From NCBI GenBank assembly GCA_042701975.1, contig CP170561.1:2108001-2172000 (forward strand): a DNA stretch of 64,000 nucleotides. The letters run 5' to 3'. The notes beneath the pieces are model-generated. The model was not told where the DNA came from and ran no database searches. It was given only the letters and a program-made list of their open reading frames with translations. This DNA comes from JAFALK01 sp042701975. GTDB taxonomy: Bacteria; Pseudomonadota; Gammaproteobacteria; Burkholderiales; Burkholderiaceae_C. The number at the start of each line of letters is the position of its first letter. The first letter of the stretch is position 1. Position numbers and translations under genes: made by a program. This document shows positions 18,089 through 27,581 of this stretch, in pieces.

Positions 18089-19525
18089 ATGATTCCCATG
18101 TTCGACGAAATGCGTGCCGCGGACCGCACCCGCGACCATTACCAGGCCTATGAGCGCTGGCTGAACGCGCAGGCCGAAGGCCTGATGCAAGCCCGGCGCG
18201 AGGAGGCGGAAGTGATCTTCCGCCGCGTCGGTATCACCTTCGCCGTCTACGGTGACAAGGACAGTGGGGAGGGCACGGAGCGGCTCATTCCCTTTGACCT
18301 GATCCCCCGCGTGATCCCGGCGCACGAATGGCGCGAGATGGAGGCCGGCCTGCGCCAGCGCGTCACGGCGCTGAACCGCTTCATCCACGACGTCTATCAC
18401 GGCCAGGAGATCCTCAAGGCCGGCATCGTGCCCGCCGACCAGGTGCTCAAGAACGCGCAGTTCCGCCCCGAGATGATGGGCGTGGACGTGCCGGGCCAGA
18501 TCTACTCGGCCATCGCCGGCATCGACATTGTGCGTGCCGCCAACGCGGACGGCTCGGGCAGCTACTACGTGCTGGAGGACAACATGCGCGTGCCCTCCGG
18601 CGTGAGCTACATGCTGGAGAACCGCAAGATGATGATGCGGCTCTTCCCCGAGCTGTTCGCGCGCCAGCGCATCGCGCCCGTGGCCCACTACCCCGACTTG
18701 CTGCTGGAGACGCTGCGCAGCCTCGCCCCGCAAGGCCTGGCCAGCGAGCCGACGGTCGTGGTGCTCACGCCGGGCATGTACAACTCGGCCTACTTCGAGC
18801 ACGCCTTCCTGGCCCAGCAGATGGGCGTGGAGCTGGTCGAGGGCAAGGACCTGTTTGTGAAGGACGGCTTCGTCTACATGCGCACCACGCGGGGCGCCAA
18901 CCGCGTGGACGTGATCTACCGCCGCCTGGACGACGATTTCCTGGACCCCAGCGTCTTCCGCGCGGACTCGCAGCTGGGCTGCGCCGGCCTGGTTGACGCC
19001 TACAAGGCCGGCCACGTGACGCTGGCCAATGCCGTGGGCACCGGCATCGCGGACGACAAGTCCATTTATCCCTACGTGCCGGACATGATCCAGTTCTACC
19101 TGGGCGAGAAGCCCATCCTGCACAACGTGCCGACCTGGCAGTGCCGGCGCAAGGAAGACCTGGCCCATGTGTTGGACAACTTGAAGGACCTCGTCGTCAA
19201 GGAAGTCCACGGCGCGGGCGGCTACGGCATGCTCGTCGGCCCGGCTGCGACCAAGGCCGAGATCGAGGCCTTCCGCCAGGTGCTTGTCAGCCGGCCCGAC
19301 AACTACATCGCCCAGCCCACGTTGAGCCTGTCCACCTGCCCGACCTATGTGGAGGCCGGCATCGCGCCGCGCCACATCGACCTGCGGCCCTTCGTGCTCT
19401 CCGGCACGCAGGGCGTGCAGATGGTGCCGGGCGGGCTGACCCGCGTAGCACTCAAGCAGGGTTCGCTCGTGGTCAACAGCAGCCAGGGCGGTGGGACCAA
19501 GGACACCTGGGTTTTGGAAGTCTGA
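18089..19525 (+). CDS. circularly permuted ATP-grasp type 2 protein
   Basis: A 478-residue soluble protein of the DUF404/DUF407 (circularly permuted ATP-grasp) family, predicted to form amide or peptide bonds at the expense of ATP. Candidate catalytic features are intact: YVLEDNMRVPSG (acidic E163-D164), the LTPGMYNSAYFEHAFLA strand, YRRLDDDFLDP, and the basic glycine-rich loop VVKEVHGAGGYGM (K371). A strong ribosome-binding site (AGGAGGAG) precedes the ATG at 18089. An alpha-E gene follows after 20 bases, and the two correspond to the halves of the fused protein at 23989. The natural substrate is not known. Confidence 0.93.
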   Translation: MIPMFDEMRAADRTRDHYQAYERWLNAQAEGLMQARREEAEVIFRRVGITFAVYGDKDSGEGTERLIPFDLIPRVIPAHEWREMEAGLRQRVTALNRFIHDVYHGQEILKAGIVPADQVLKNAQFRPEMMGVDVPGQIYSAIAGIDIVRAANADGSGSYYVLEDNMRVPSGVSYMLENRKMMMRLFPELFARQRIAPVAHYPDLLLETLRSLAPQGLASEPTVVVLTPGMYNSAYFEHAFLAQQMGVELVEGKDLFVKDGFVYMRTTRGANRVDVIYRRLDDDFLDPSVFRADSQLGCAGLVDAYKAGHVTLANAVGTGIADDKSIYPYVPDMIQFYLGEKPILHNVPTWQCRRKEDLAHVLDNLKDLVVKEVHGAGGYGMLVGPAATKAEIEAFRQVLVSRPDNYIAQPTLSLSTCPTYVEAGIAPRHIDLRPFVLSGTQGVQMVPGGLTRVALKQGSLVVNSSQGGGTKDTWVLEV

Positions 19526-19545
19526 AGAAGAGGGAGGTAGAGAAC

Positions 19546-20502
19546 ATGCTTTCAAGAACCGCAGACCACCTCTTCTGGCAGTCGCGCTACATGGAGCGGG
19601 CCGAGAACACGGCGCGCATCCTCGATGTGAACTACCAGGCCTCGCTGCTGCCGCAGACCCCCGAAGTGGCCGAAGCCGGCTGGCGCAGCGTGCTGTCCAT
19701 CTTCGAGCTGCTGCCGGCCTACACCGCCAAGTACGGAGAGATCGAGGCCGAGCGCGTGCAGGCCTTCATCGTCAGTGACGAGAACAACCCGTCGTCCATC
19801 GTCAGCAGCCTGCGCGCGGCGCGAGAAAACGCGCGAGCCGTGCGCGGTGCGCTCACGACTGAGGTGTGGGAAGCCACCAACCAGACCTGGCTCGAGTTCC
19901 GCCGCCACCTGAAGGACGGCACGCTGGCCCGCGATCCGGCGGCGCTGTTCGAGTGGGTCAAGCTGCGCGCCCACCTGGCCCGCGGCGTGACGCTGGGCAC
20001 CATGCTGCAGGACGAGGCGCTCGATTTCCTGCGCATCGGCTCCTACCTGGAACGGGCCGACAACACGGCGCGGATGCTGGACGTGAAGTTCCACGCCGTG
20101 AAGGGCGAGCCGCGCGAGGAAACGGCGGCACCGCGCGATCCGGCGGCCGAGTTCTACCACTGGTCCAGCGTGCTGCGTTCGGTCTCGGCCTTCGAGGTCT
20201 ACCGCAAGGTCTACAGCAGCGTGATCGTGCCGGAGAAGGTGGCCGAGCTGCTGATCCTGCAAGAGGGCATGCCGCGCTCGCTGGCGCATTGCATGGGCCG
20301 TGTGCAACACAGCCTGCAGCGCGTGGCCAACGCGCAGAGCGGCGAGACGCTGCGCCAGGCGGGCAAGCTCAAGGCCGAGCTCGATTATGGGCGGATCAAC
20401 GAGATCCTCGCCACCGGTCTGCATGCCTACCTGATCCAGTTCCTGGAGCGGGTCGGGGATCTGGGCGCGGACATCAGTCGCGACTTCCTCATCCCTTCCT
20501 GA
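19546..20502 (+). CDS. alpha-E domain protein (DUF403)
   Basis: A 318-residue, almost entirely alpha-helical protein of the DUF403/alpha-E family, starting MLSRTADHLFWQSRYMERAEN; a second helical repeat of the same pattern is seen at IGSYLERADNTARMLD. The family always travels with permuted ATP-grasp and transglutaminase genes and has no proven activity; it may be a scaffold or a partner of the ligase. AGGGAGG lies 9 bases before the ATG. It matches the C-terminal third of the 878-residue fusion encoded 4.5 kb downstream, so this locus carries both the split and fused forms. Confidence 0.92.
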   Translation: MLSRTADHLFWQSRYMERAENTARILDVNYQASLLPQTPEVAEAGWRSVLSIFELLPAYTAKYGEIEAERVQAFIVSDENNPSSIVSSLRAARENARAVRGALTTEVWEATNQTWLEFRRHLKDGTLARDPAALFEWVKLRAHLARGVTLGTMLQDEALDFLRIGSYLERADNTARMLDVKFHAVKGEPREETAAPRDPAAEFYHWSSVLRSVSAFEVYRKVYSSVIVPEKVAELLILQEGMPRSLAHCMGRVQHSLQRVANAQSGETLRQAGKLKAELDYGRINEILATGLHAYLIQFLERVGDLGADISRDFLIPS

Positions 20503-20565
20503 ATCGTCCCGAATCGTCACATTGCCGGGCCAAGCTGTACGGGCCTCGTTGTCTAGGAGTCTTGC

Positions 20566-23500
20566 GTGTCCATTCACGTCGCCCTCAAGCACGTCACCCG
20601 CTACCGCTATGACCGGCCGGTGTCGCTCGCGCCCCAGATCGTGCGATTGCGGCCCGCGCCGCATTGCCGGACGAAGATCCTGAGCTACTCGCTGCGCGTC
20701 GAGCCCGAGCAGCACTTCGTCAACTGGCAGCAGGACCCGTTCGCCAACTACCTGGCGCGGCTGGTGTTCCCCGAGAAGACGCAGGCCTTCACCGTCACCG
20801 TGGATCTGGTCGCCGAGATGGCGGTCTACAACCCCTTCGACTTCTTCCTGGAGCCGCAGGCGCAAAAGATCCCGTTCAAGTACGAGGACGGCCAGCGCGC
20901 CGAGCTGGCGCCGTATCTCGCGGCCGACGAGCCCGGGCCGCTGCTCAAGAAATACCTTGCGGGCATCGACCGCAAGCCGCGCACGACGATCGACTTCCTC
21001 GTCGACCTCAACCAGCGCCTGCAGCGCGACATCTCCTACCTGATCCGCATGGAGCCCGGCGTACAGACGCCCGAGGTCACGCTGGGCAAGGCCAGCGGCT
21101 CTTGCCGAGATTCGGGCTGGCTGTTGGTGCAGATCCTGCGGCACCTGGGGTTGGCGGCACGCTTCGTCTCGGGCTACCTGATCCAGCTGGCGCCGGATGA
21201 GAAGGCGCTTGACGGCCCGAGCGGCACCGAGGTCGACTTCACCGACCTGCACGCCTGGTGCGAGGTCTACCTGCCGGGCGCTGGCTGGATCGGCCTCGAT
21301 CCCACCTCGGGCCTGCTCGCCGGCGAAGGCCACATCCCGCTGGCCTGCACGCCGCAGCCTTCGAGCGCGGCGCCGATCGAAGGCGCGGTGGACGAGAGCG
21401 AGGTCGAGTTCGAACACGAGATGGGGGTCACCCGCATCTGGGAATCGCCGCGCGTGACGCAGCCCTACACCGATGAGCAATGGGAGTCGGTGCTGAAGCT
21501 GGGCAATCTCGTCGACGCCGATCTCAAGCTCGGCGATGTGCGCCTGACCATGGGCGGCGAGCCGACCTTCGTCTCCATCGACGACCGCGACGGCGCCGAA
21601 TGGAACACCGACGCGCTCGGCCCCACCAAGCGGCTGCGTGCGCAGGAACTGGTGCATCGGCTGCGTGAGGAATACGGGCAGGGTGGCTTCCTGCATTTCG
21701 GCCAGGGCAAGTGGTACCCGGGCGAGCAGCTGCCGCGCTGGGCCTTGTCCATCCATTGGCGCAGCGATGGCGAGCCGTGCTGGCAGGATCCTTCGTGGTT
21801 TGCCGACGAGCGCGGGATGCATGCGTACGACGCGACGGATGCGCAGCGCTTCATCACCGCGCTGGCCGGCCATTTGGGTCTGGCGGATGAGTTCATCCAG
21901 CCAGGCTACGAGGACCTGTACTACTACCTCTGGCGTGAGCGTCGCCTGCCGGTGAACGTCGATCCCTTCGACGCGCGGCTCGATGACGAGCTGGAACGCC
22001 AGCGCCTGCGCCGCGTGTTCGGCGCCGGGCTCTCGGCCGTGACCGGTTATCTGCTGCCGCTGCGTCGCGCCGAAGGGCCGGAGCTCGATGGCGGCCCGTG
22101 GGTCACCGGCCGCTGGTTCCTGCGCGACGAGCGGCTCTACCTGACGCCTGGCGATTCACCGATGGGCTATCGCCTGCCGCTCGATTCGCAACCGTGGGCC
22201 GCGGCGTCCGATCGGCCCTACCTGATCGAGCAGGATCCGTTCGCGCCGCGCGAGCCGCTGGCTCGCGCGGCGCAGACTGCAGCGCAAAGCGCGCAGCCGA
22301 CGGCTTCGGCACAGCCGGCGCAGGCCACGGTGCGTCGCGCCCCGCGCGAGTTGAGCGAGGCCGAGCTGCGCCAGCCGCAGCGTTTTGAGAGCGCCGCAGG
22401 CATCACCCGCACGGCCCTGTGCGTGGAAGCGCGCGACCCGCGCCGCGCCAACGGCCCGAAGGCTGAAGCCGTGGGCCAGGCGAGCGGCGTGCTTTACGTC
22501 TTCATGCCGCCTTTGGCGAAGCTGGAGGACTATCTCGAACTGCTCGCCGCCATTGAAGCCACCTGTGTGGAGACCGGTTGCAAGATCGTGCTCGAAGGCT
22601 ACGGCCCGCCGCGCGATCCGCGCTTGAAGGTGCTGCAGGTCACGCCTGATCCCGGCGTCATCGAAGTCAACATCCATCCCGCGCACAGCTTCGAGGAGCT
22701 CGTCCACAACACCGAGTTCCTCTACGAGGCGGCGCGACTCTCGCGCCTGTCCAGCGAGAAGTTCATGATCGACGGCCGCCACACCGGCACCGGCGGTGGG
22801 AACCATTTCGTGCTCGGCGCGGCCACGCCAGCCGATTCACCCTTCCTGCGCCGGCCCGACGTGCTGGCCTCGCTGCTGGCGTACTGGCACAACCACCCCA
22901 GCTTGAGCTATCTGTTCTCGGGCCTCTTCATCGGCCCGACCAGTCAGGCCCCGCGCGTTGACGAAGCGCGACAGGACCAGCTGCGCGAGCTGGAGATTGC
23001 GCTGGGCGAGATCGAGCGCGCCCGCCAGCGCTATGGCGAGCAGATGGCGCCGTGGCTGGTGGATCGCACGCTGCGCAACATCCTGGTGGACGTGACCGGC
23101 AACACCCACCGCAGCGAGTTCTGCATCGACAAGCTCTACTCGCCCGATTCCAGCACCGGCCGGCTTGGCCTGCTGGAGCTGCGCGCCTTCGAGATGCCGC
23201 CGCATGCGCGCATGAGCATCGTGCAGCAGTTGCTCTTGCGTGCCCTGGTGGCGCGCTTCTGGCGCCAGCCCTACACCGCGCCGCTGGTGCGCTGGGGCAC
23301 GGCGCTGCACGACCGCTTCATGCTGTCGACCTTCGTCGCCCTGGACTTCGAAGACGTGATCGGCGAGATGCAGCGCGCCGGCTACAGCTTCGACAAGGCC
23401 TGGTTCGCACCGCACTTCGAATTCCGTTTCCCCAAGGCCGGCGCCTTTGCCGCGCGCGGCGTGGAGGTGAGCCTGCGCAATGCGCTGGAGCCCTGGCACG

Positions 23501-23970
23501 TGATGGGCGAGGAGGGCACGGCCGGCGGAACCGTGCGTTATGTGGATGCGTCTTTGGAGCGGCTGGAACTCAAGGTCACTGGCCTGATCGACCCGCGCCA
23601 CCGCATCACCGTCAACGGCCAGCCGGTGCCGCTGCAGCCCACGGGCCGGCCGGGCGAGTTCGTGGCCGGCGTGCGCTTCAAGGCCTGGTCGCCACCGTCT
23701 GCGCTACACCCGGGCATCGGCGTGCACGCCCCGCTGACCATCGACCTGGTGGACGGCTGGATGGGCCGCTCGCTCGCCGGCTGCCGCTACTTCGTGGCGC
23801 ATCCGGGCGGCCGCAACTACCAGACGCTGCCGGTCAACGCCTACGAAGCTGAGAGCCGGCGCCTGGCGCGCTTCTTCAGCATCGGCCACACGCCGGGTCC
23901 GATCGAGGTGCGCGCGCCAGAGCCCAGCTGGGAGCATCCTTTCACGCTCGATTTGCGCCGCGTCCGATAG
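20566..23970 (+). CDS. transglutaminase-like / DUF2126 large protein
   Basis: A 1134-residue cytoplasmic protein in two parts. Residues 1-260 form a bacterial transglutaminase-like domain (N-terminal beta region plus papain-like core) with the triad C180 (GSCRDSGW), H229 (TDLHAWCEV) and D245 (GLDPTSG). From about residue 320 (RLTMGGEPTFVSIDD) to the C-terminus is DUF2126, whose function is unknown; an Ala/Gln/Pro-rich linker occurs near 565-595. The core may cleave or transfer peptides made by the neighbouring ATP-grasp proteins, an inference from gene neighbourhood. The start is GTG at 20566 with TAGGAGT 7 bases upstream. Confidence 0.92.
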   Translation: MSIHVALKHVTRYRYDRPVSLAPQIVRLRPAPHCRTKILSYSLRVEPEQHFVNWQQDPFANYLARLVFPEKTQAFTVTVDLVAEMAVYNPFDFFLEPQAQKIPFKYEDGQRAELAPYLAADEPGPLLKKYLAGIDRKPRTTIDFLVDLNQRLQRDISYLIRMEPGVQTPEVTLGKASGSCRDSGWLLVQILRHLGLAARFVSGYLIQLAPDEKALDGPSGTEVDFTDLHAWCEVYLPGAGWIGLDPTSGLLAGEGHIPLACTPQPSSAAPIEGAVDESEVEFEHEMGVTRIWESPRVTQPYTDEQWESVLKLGNLVDADLKLGDVRLTMGGEPTFVSIDDRDGAEWNTDALGPTKRLRAQELVHRLREEYGQGGFLHFGQGKWYPGEQLPRWALSIHWRSDGEPCWQDPSWFADERGMHAYDATDAQRFITALAGHLGLADEFIQPGYEDLYYYLWRERRLPVNVDPFDARLDDELERQRLRRVFGAGLSAVTGYLLPLRRAEGPELDGGPWVTGRWFLRDERLYLTPGDSPMGYRLPLDSQPWAAASDRPYLIEQDPFAPREPLARAAQTAAQSAQPTASAQPAQATVRRAPRELSEAELRQPQRFESAAGITRTALCVEARDPRRANGPKAEAVGQASGVLYVFMPPLAKLEDYLELLAAIEATCVETGCKIVLEGYGPPRDPRLKVLQVTPDPGVIEVNIHPAHSFEELVHNTEFLYEAARLSRLSSEKFMIDGRHTGTGGGNHFVLGAATPADSPFLRRPDVLASLLAYWHNHPSLSYLFSGLFIGPTSQAPRVDEARQDQLRELEIALGEIERARQRYGEQMAPWLVDRTLRNILVDVTGNTHRSEFCIDKLYSPDSSTGRLGLLELRAFEMPPHARMSIVQQLLLRALVARFWRQPYTAPLVRWGTALHDRFMLSTFVALDFEDVIGEMQRAGYSFDKAWFAPHFEFRFPKAGAFAARGVEVSLRNALEPWHVMGEEGTAGGTVRYVDASLERLELKVTGLIDPRHRITVNGQPVPLQPTGRPGEFVAGVRFKAWSPPSALHPGIGVHAPLTIDLVDGWMGRSLAGCRYFVAHPGGRNYQTLPVNAYEAESRRLARFFSIGHTPGPIEVRAPEPSWEHPFTLDLRRVR

Positions 23971-23988
23971 GCGCGACGCAGACCGGGC

Positions 23989-26625
23989 ATGATGCGCGTA
24001 CTCATGGCGGCCCCGAAAACTCCACTCCAGACCAGCCTCCTCGGCGAGGACACGCCCGATGGCGTGGCCCTCGCCACGGCAGCAGCCCTGCGCGGCCACG
24101 ACGGCCACTACAGCGAGCTGCACGACCAGCTGATGCGCCCGGGGCTGCAGCCCAAGGCGCTGGGCGTGCTGTGGCAACGCTTCTTCGCTGCTGGCACGGC
24201 CGCAGGCTGGCAGGACATGGCGGCCAAGGCCCAGCGCACCCAGCGCCGCGTGCGCGAGGACGGCGCCACCTACAACGTCTACGACGACGGCGGACAATCC
24301 TCGCGCGTCTGGCCGCTCGAACTGCTGCCCATGCTGATCGGCCCGGCCGAATGGGCGGCCATCGAGCGCGGCGTGATCCAGCGAGCCAGCCTGCTCGAAG
24401 CCGCCATGGCCGACATCTACGGCGAGCGCAAATTGCTCGACCAAGGCCTGCTGCCGGCTTCGCTGGTCTTTGCCCACCCGCAGTACCTGCGGCCCATGCA
24501 CGGCTGCAAGCCGCTGGGTGGCAGTTGGCTGCAGTGCGTGGCCTTCGAGCTGATGCGCGGGCCCGACGGCCTGTGGTGGGTCGTCGGCCAGCGCACGCAG
24601 TCGCCCTCGGGCTTGGGCTATGTGCTGGAAAACCGCCTGATCGTTGCCCAGCAATTCCCCGAGGCCTTCCGCGATCTCAATGTGCAGCGCCTGGCGGCGG
24701 GCTTCCAGTCGGCCTTGCAGGGGCTGATGCGGCTCTCGCCCGAAGGTTCGCGTGCCCGCGTCGTGCTGCTGACGCCGGGGCCGCGCAATGAAACCTATTT
24801 CGAGCACGCCTTCATGGCGCGCTACCTGGGCGTCACGCTCGTCGAAGGCGGTGACCTGACCGTGCGGGGCGACAAGCTCTATCTCAAGACCTCGCTGGGC
24901 CTGGAGCGCGTGCATGTGCTGCTGCGCCGCGTGGACGACGAGTACCTCGACCCGCTCGAACTGCGCTCGGATTCGGCGTTAGGCGTGCCGGGTCTGCTGC
25001 AGGCCATGCGCGCCGGATCTGTCGTCGTCTCGAACGCGCCCGGCGCCGGCTGGCTGGAAAGCCCGGGCCTGGCCGCCTTCTGGCCCGGCGTGGCCAAGGC
25101 CCTGCTTGGCGAGACGCTGCTGCTGCCTGGCGCCACCTCGTGGTGGTGCGGCGAGGACGCCGCCTGGGCCGCGCATCGCGGCAAGCTGTCCGATTACGTC
25201 GTCTCGCCCACCTTCCCGAGCGGCGAGGCCACGCGCAGCTTCCGCCCCGAACTCGTGGCGCAGATGACGCCGCAGCAGCGCCAGGAGCTGGCGGCGCGCA
25301 TCGACAACGAGCCCGCAGCGCACACCTTGCAGGCGCGGCTGCGGCCTTCGGAAACGCCGGTCTGGCGCGACGGCCTGCTGGAGCCGCGCGCCGCCGTGCT
25401 GCGCGTCTTTGCGCTGACGGATGGCGAAGGCGGCTTTCATGTGCTGCCGGGCGGCCTGACCCGTGTGGATCAACGGCTCGACTCGCAGCGCCCGGCCGAT
25501 CCTTGGCTGTCCATGCAGAGCGGCAGCGCCAGCATCGACACCTGGGTGCTGACCGAAGGCCCGGTGGACGCCACCAGCCTTTTGCCCAAGCCGCTGGCCG
25601 CGTCCGACTTGGAGCAGGTGCACTGGACCGTGACGAGCCGCTCGGCCGAGAACCTGTTCTGGCTGGGCCGGTATGCCGAGCGCGCCGAGAACTGCGTGCG
25701 CCTCGCGCGGCTGACGCTGGAAGCGCTGGCTGGCTATCAGCGCGATGGCAGCGCGCCCGAGCTGCTGCGCGTGCTGGACACCCTGGCGCGCCGCAGTGGC
25801 CTGGTGGGCGACAGCGTGCCGGCGGCGGAGCAGTCAATGCGCGTCTTCGAACGCAGCCTCGTCCACGCGCTGGTTGACACACACGAAGCGACCAGCGTGG
25901 CCTGGAACCTGCGCGCCTTGCAGAGCTGCTCGCACGCGCTGCGCGAACGCATCTCCAGCGAACACTGGAAGCTGATCCACGACACGGCCGACCAGTTCAG
26001 CAACGAGCTGAGCCAGTTGCTGGCCGGCAAGCAGGCGGCACCGCATTCGGCCGTGCTGGCTGTGCTCGCGCGGGCCGATACGCACCTGGCCGCCATCACC
26101 GGCGCGCAGACCGACCGCATGACGCGCGATGACGGCTGGCGATTGCTGTCCGTCGGCCGGCAGATCGAGCGGCTGGATTTCCTGTGCAGCGTGCTGACCG
26201 AAGGCTTTGCGGAAGGGCTGCCCGCGAGCGAGTCGGGCTTCAACCTGCTGCTGGGTCTTTTCGATTCGAGCATCACCTATCGCGCCCAGTTCCCGGGTCG
26301 GCGCGAGGTGTTGCCGCTGCTGCACCTGCTCGTGCACGACACCGACAACCCGCGCTCGCTGGCCTGGGTGGCGCGCACCTTGCGCGAGCGCTTCATGAAG
26401 CTCTCGCGCCACGACCAGGACTGGGCGCTGGAGGCGGCGCACCCGCTGCCGCGGCCCGAAGACTGGTCGCTTGCCGAGATTGGCCGGCCCGATGAGGCGG
26501 GCCGTTATGTTCGACTGACTGCTGCGCTGGACGACGCCAGCGAGCAGGCGCTGACGCTGTCGGTGCAGATCGGCCGGCGCTTCTTCAGTCATGTGGGGCG
26601 GATCGACCGCCTGGTGTGGCAATGA
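23989..26625 (+). CDS. fused permuted ATP-grasp / alpha-E protein
   Basis: An 878-residue fusion: residues about 40-520 align by pattern with the ATP-grasp protein at 18089 (PSGLGYVLENR, LTPGPRNETYFEHAFMA, RRVDDEYLDP, HVLPGGLTRV), and residues about 546-878 with the alpha-E protein (SRSAENLFWLGRYAERAEN). The ATP-grasp half looks catalytically altered: the LEDN segment of the paralogue is VGQRT here (199-203), and the KEVHGAGGYG loop is replaced by SPTFPSGE (406-413). ATGs at 23989, 23992 and 24004 are all possible starts. The stop overlaps the next start as ATGA. Confidence 0.92.
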   Translation: MMRVLMAAPKTPLQTSLLGEDTPDGVALATAAALRGHDGHYSELHDQLMRPGLQPKALGVLWQRFFAAGTAAGWQDMAAKAQRTQRRVREDGATYNVYDDGGQSSRVWPLELLPMLIGPAEWAAIERGVIQRASLLEAAMADIYGERKLLDQGLLPASLVFAHPQYLRPMHGCKPLGGSWLQCVAFELMRGPDGLWWVVGQRTQSPSGLGYVLENRLIVAQQFPEAFRDLNVQRLAAGFQSALQGLMRLSPEGSRARVVLLTPGPRNETYFEHAFMARYLGVTLVEGGDLTVRGDKLYLKTSLGLERVHVLLRRVDDEYLDPLELRSDSALGVPGLLQAMRAGSVVVSNAPGAGWLESPGLAAFWPGVAKALLGETLLLPGATSWWCGEDAAWAAHRGKLSDYVVSPTFPSGEATRSFRPELVAQMTPQQRQELAARIDNEPAAHTLQARLRPSETPVWRDGLLEPRAAVLRVFALTDGEGGFHVLPGGLTRVDQRLDSQRPADPWLSMQSGSASIDTWVLTEGPVDATSLLPKPLAASDLEQVHWTVTSRSAENLFWLGRYAERAENCVRLARLTLEALAGYQRDGSAPELLRVLDTLARRSGLVGDSVPAAEQSMRVFERSLVHALVDTHEATSVAWNLRALQSCSHALRERISSEHWKLIHDTADQFSNELSQLLAGKQAAPHSAVLAVLARADTHLAAITGAQTDRMTRDDGWRLLSVGRQIERLDFLCSVLTEGFAEGLPASESGFNLLLGLFDSSITYRAQFPGRREVLPLLHLLVHDTDNPRSLAWVARTLRERFMKLSRHDQDWALEAAHPLPRPEDWSLAEIGRPDEAGRYVRLTAALDDASEQALTLSVQIGRRFFSHVGRIDRLVWQ

Positions 26626-27581
26626 GTGAAGAAAAAGACACCCGTCCGATGCGCTGGCTGCGCGTCCGGCACGACACCGACTACGCCTACGACGCCGCCG
26701 TGGAGTTGGCCCATCACCTCGCCTGCCTGCGACCCCGCTGCACGCCGGAGCAGGAGGTGCGCGGCTGGCAGTTGTCGATCACGCCGGCGCCGGATGGCTG
26801 GATGGACGGTGAACTGGCCGATCAGGACGAGCCAGACGATATGGCCAAGGGCCAGCTTTCGACCGATCCCTGGGGCAACGGGCGCTTGGTCTTCAGCCAT
26901 TCGCTGGTGCATGAGCGCTTGACGGTGACGAGCAGCTTCGAAGCCGGCGTGCGCGCGGCAGTTGAGCCCGATGTGCAAGCCAGCCCCGCGTGGGAAGAAG
27001 TGGCCGCGAGCCTGCGCTATCGCGCGGGCGCCGTCGCCACCGAGGCGGTGGAGTTCACGCTCGCTTCGAGCTTCGCGCCGCACGATTCGACCCTCGCTGC
27101 CTTCGGCAGGCGTGCGTTCAAGCCGGGTGTGAGTCTGGCCGCCGGTGCACTGGCGCTGATGCAGCTGATCCATGCCGAATTCAAGTACGCGCCGGCCGCC
27201 ACCAGCGTGGCCACGCGCGCGCCCGAGGCCCTGGCCGGCCGGCGCGGCGTTTGCCAGGATTTCGCCCACGTGATGATCGGCGCCTGCCGTTCTCTCGGTC
27301 TGGCCGCGCGCTATGTCTCGGGCTACTTGCTCACCCAGCCGCCGCCCGGCAAGCCGCGCCTGATCGGCGCGGATGCCTCGCACGCGTGGGCGCAGGTCTG
27401 GTGCCCAGTCCACGGCTGGATTGCGCTGGACCCGACGAACGACACGCTCGTCGGACACGATCATGTGACGCTCGCCTGGGGCCGCGACTATGCGGATGTG
27501 GCGCCGCTGCGTGGCGTGATCCGTGGCGGGGGCAATGCGGAGCCGAAGGTTGGGGTGACGGTGGAGCCTATCGAGCCCTGA
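26622..27581 (+). CDS. transglutaminase-family protease-like protein
   Basis: A 319-residue cytoplasmic protein with an N-terminal beta domain and a transglutaminase core. The triad is intact: C211 (RRGVCQDFAHVM), H254 (DASHAWAQVW) and D270 (ALDPTND). It is related to, but clearly distinct from, the transglutaminase part of the 1134-residue protein upstream. The ATG at 26622 overlaps the fusion gene stop (ATGA), so the two are coupled. It is the last gene of the ATP-grasp cluster; its stop overlaps the convergent hydroxypyruvate-isomerase-like gene by 14 bases. Confidence 0.93.
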   Translation: MSEEKDTRPMRWLRVRHDTDYAYDAAVELAHHLACLRPRCTPEQEVRGWQLSITPAPDGWMDGELADQDEPDDMAKGQLSTDPWGNGRLVFSHSLVHERLTVTSSFEAGVRAAVEPDVQASPAWEEVAASLRYRAGAVATEAVEFTLASSFAPHDSTLAAFGRRAFKPGVSLAAGALALMQLIHAEFKYAPAATSVATRAPEALAGRRGVCQDFAHVMIGACRSLGLAARYVSGYLLTQPPPGKPRLIGADASHAWAQVWCPVHGWIALDPTNDTLVGHDHVTLAWGRDYADVAPLRGVIRGGGNAEPKVGVTVEPIEP

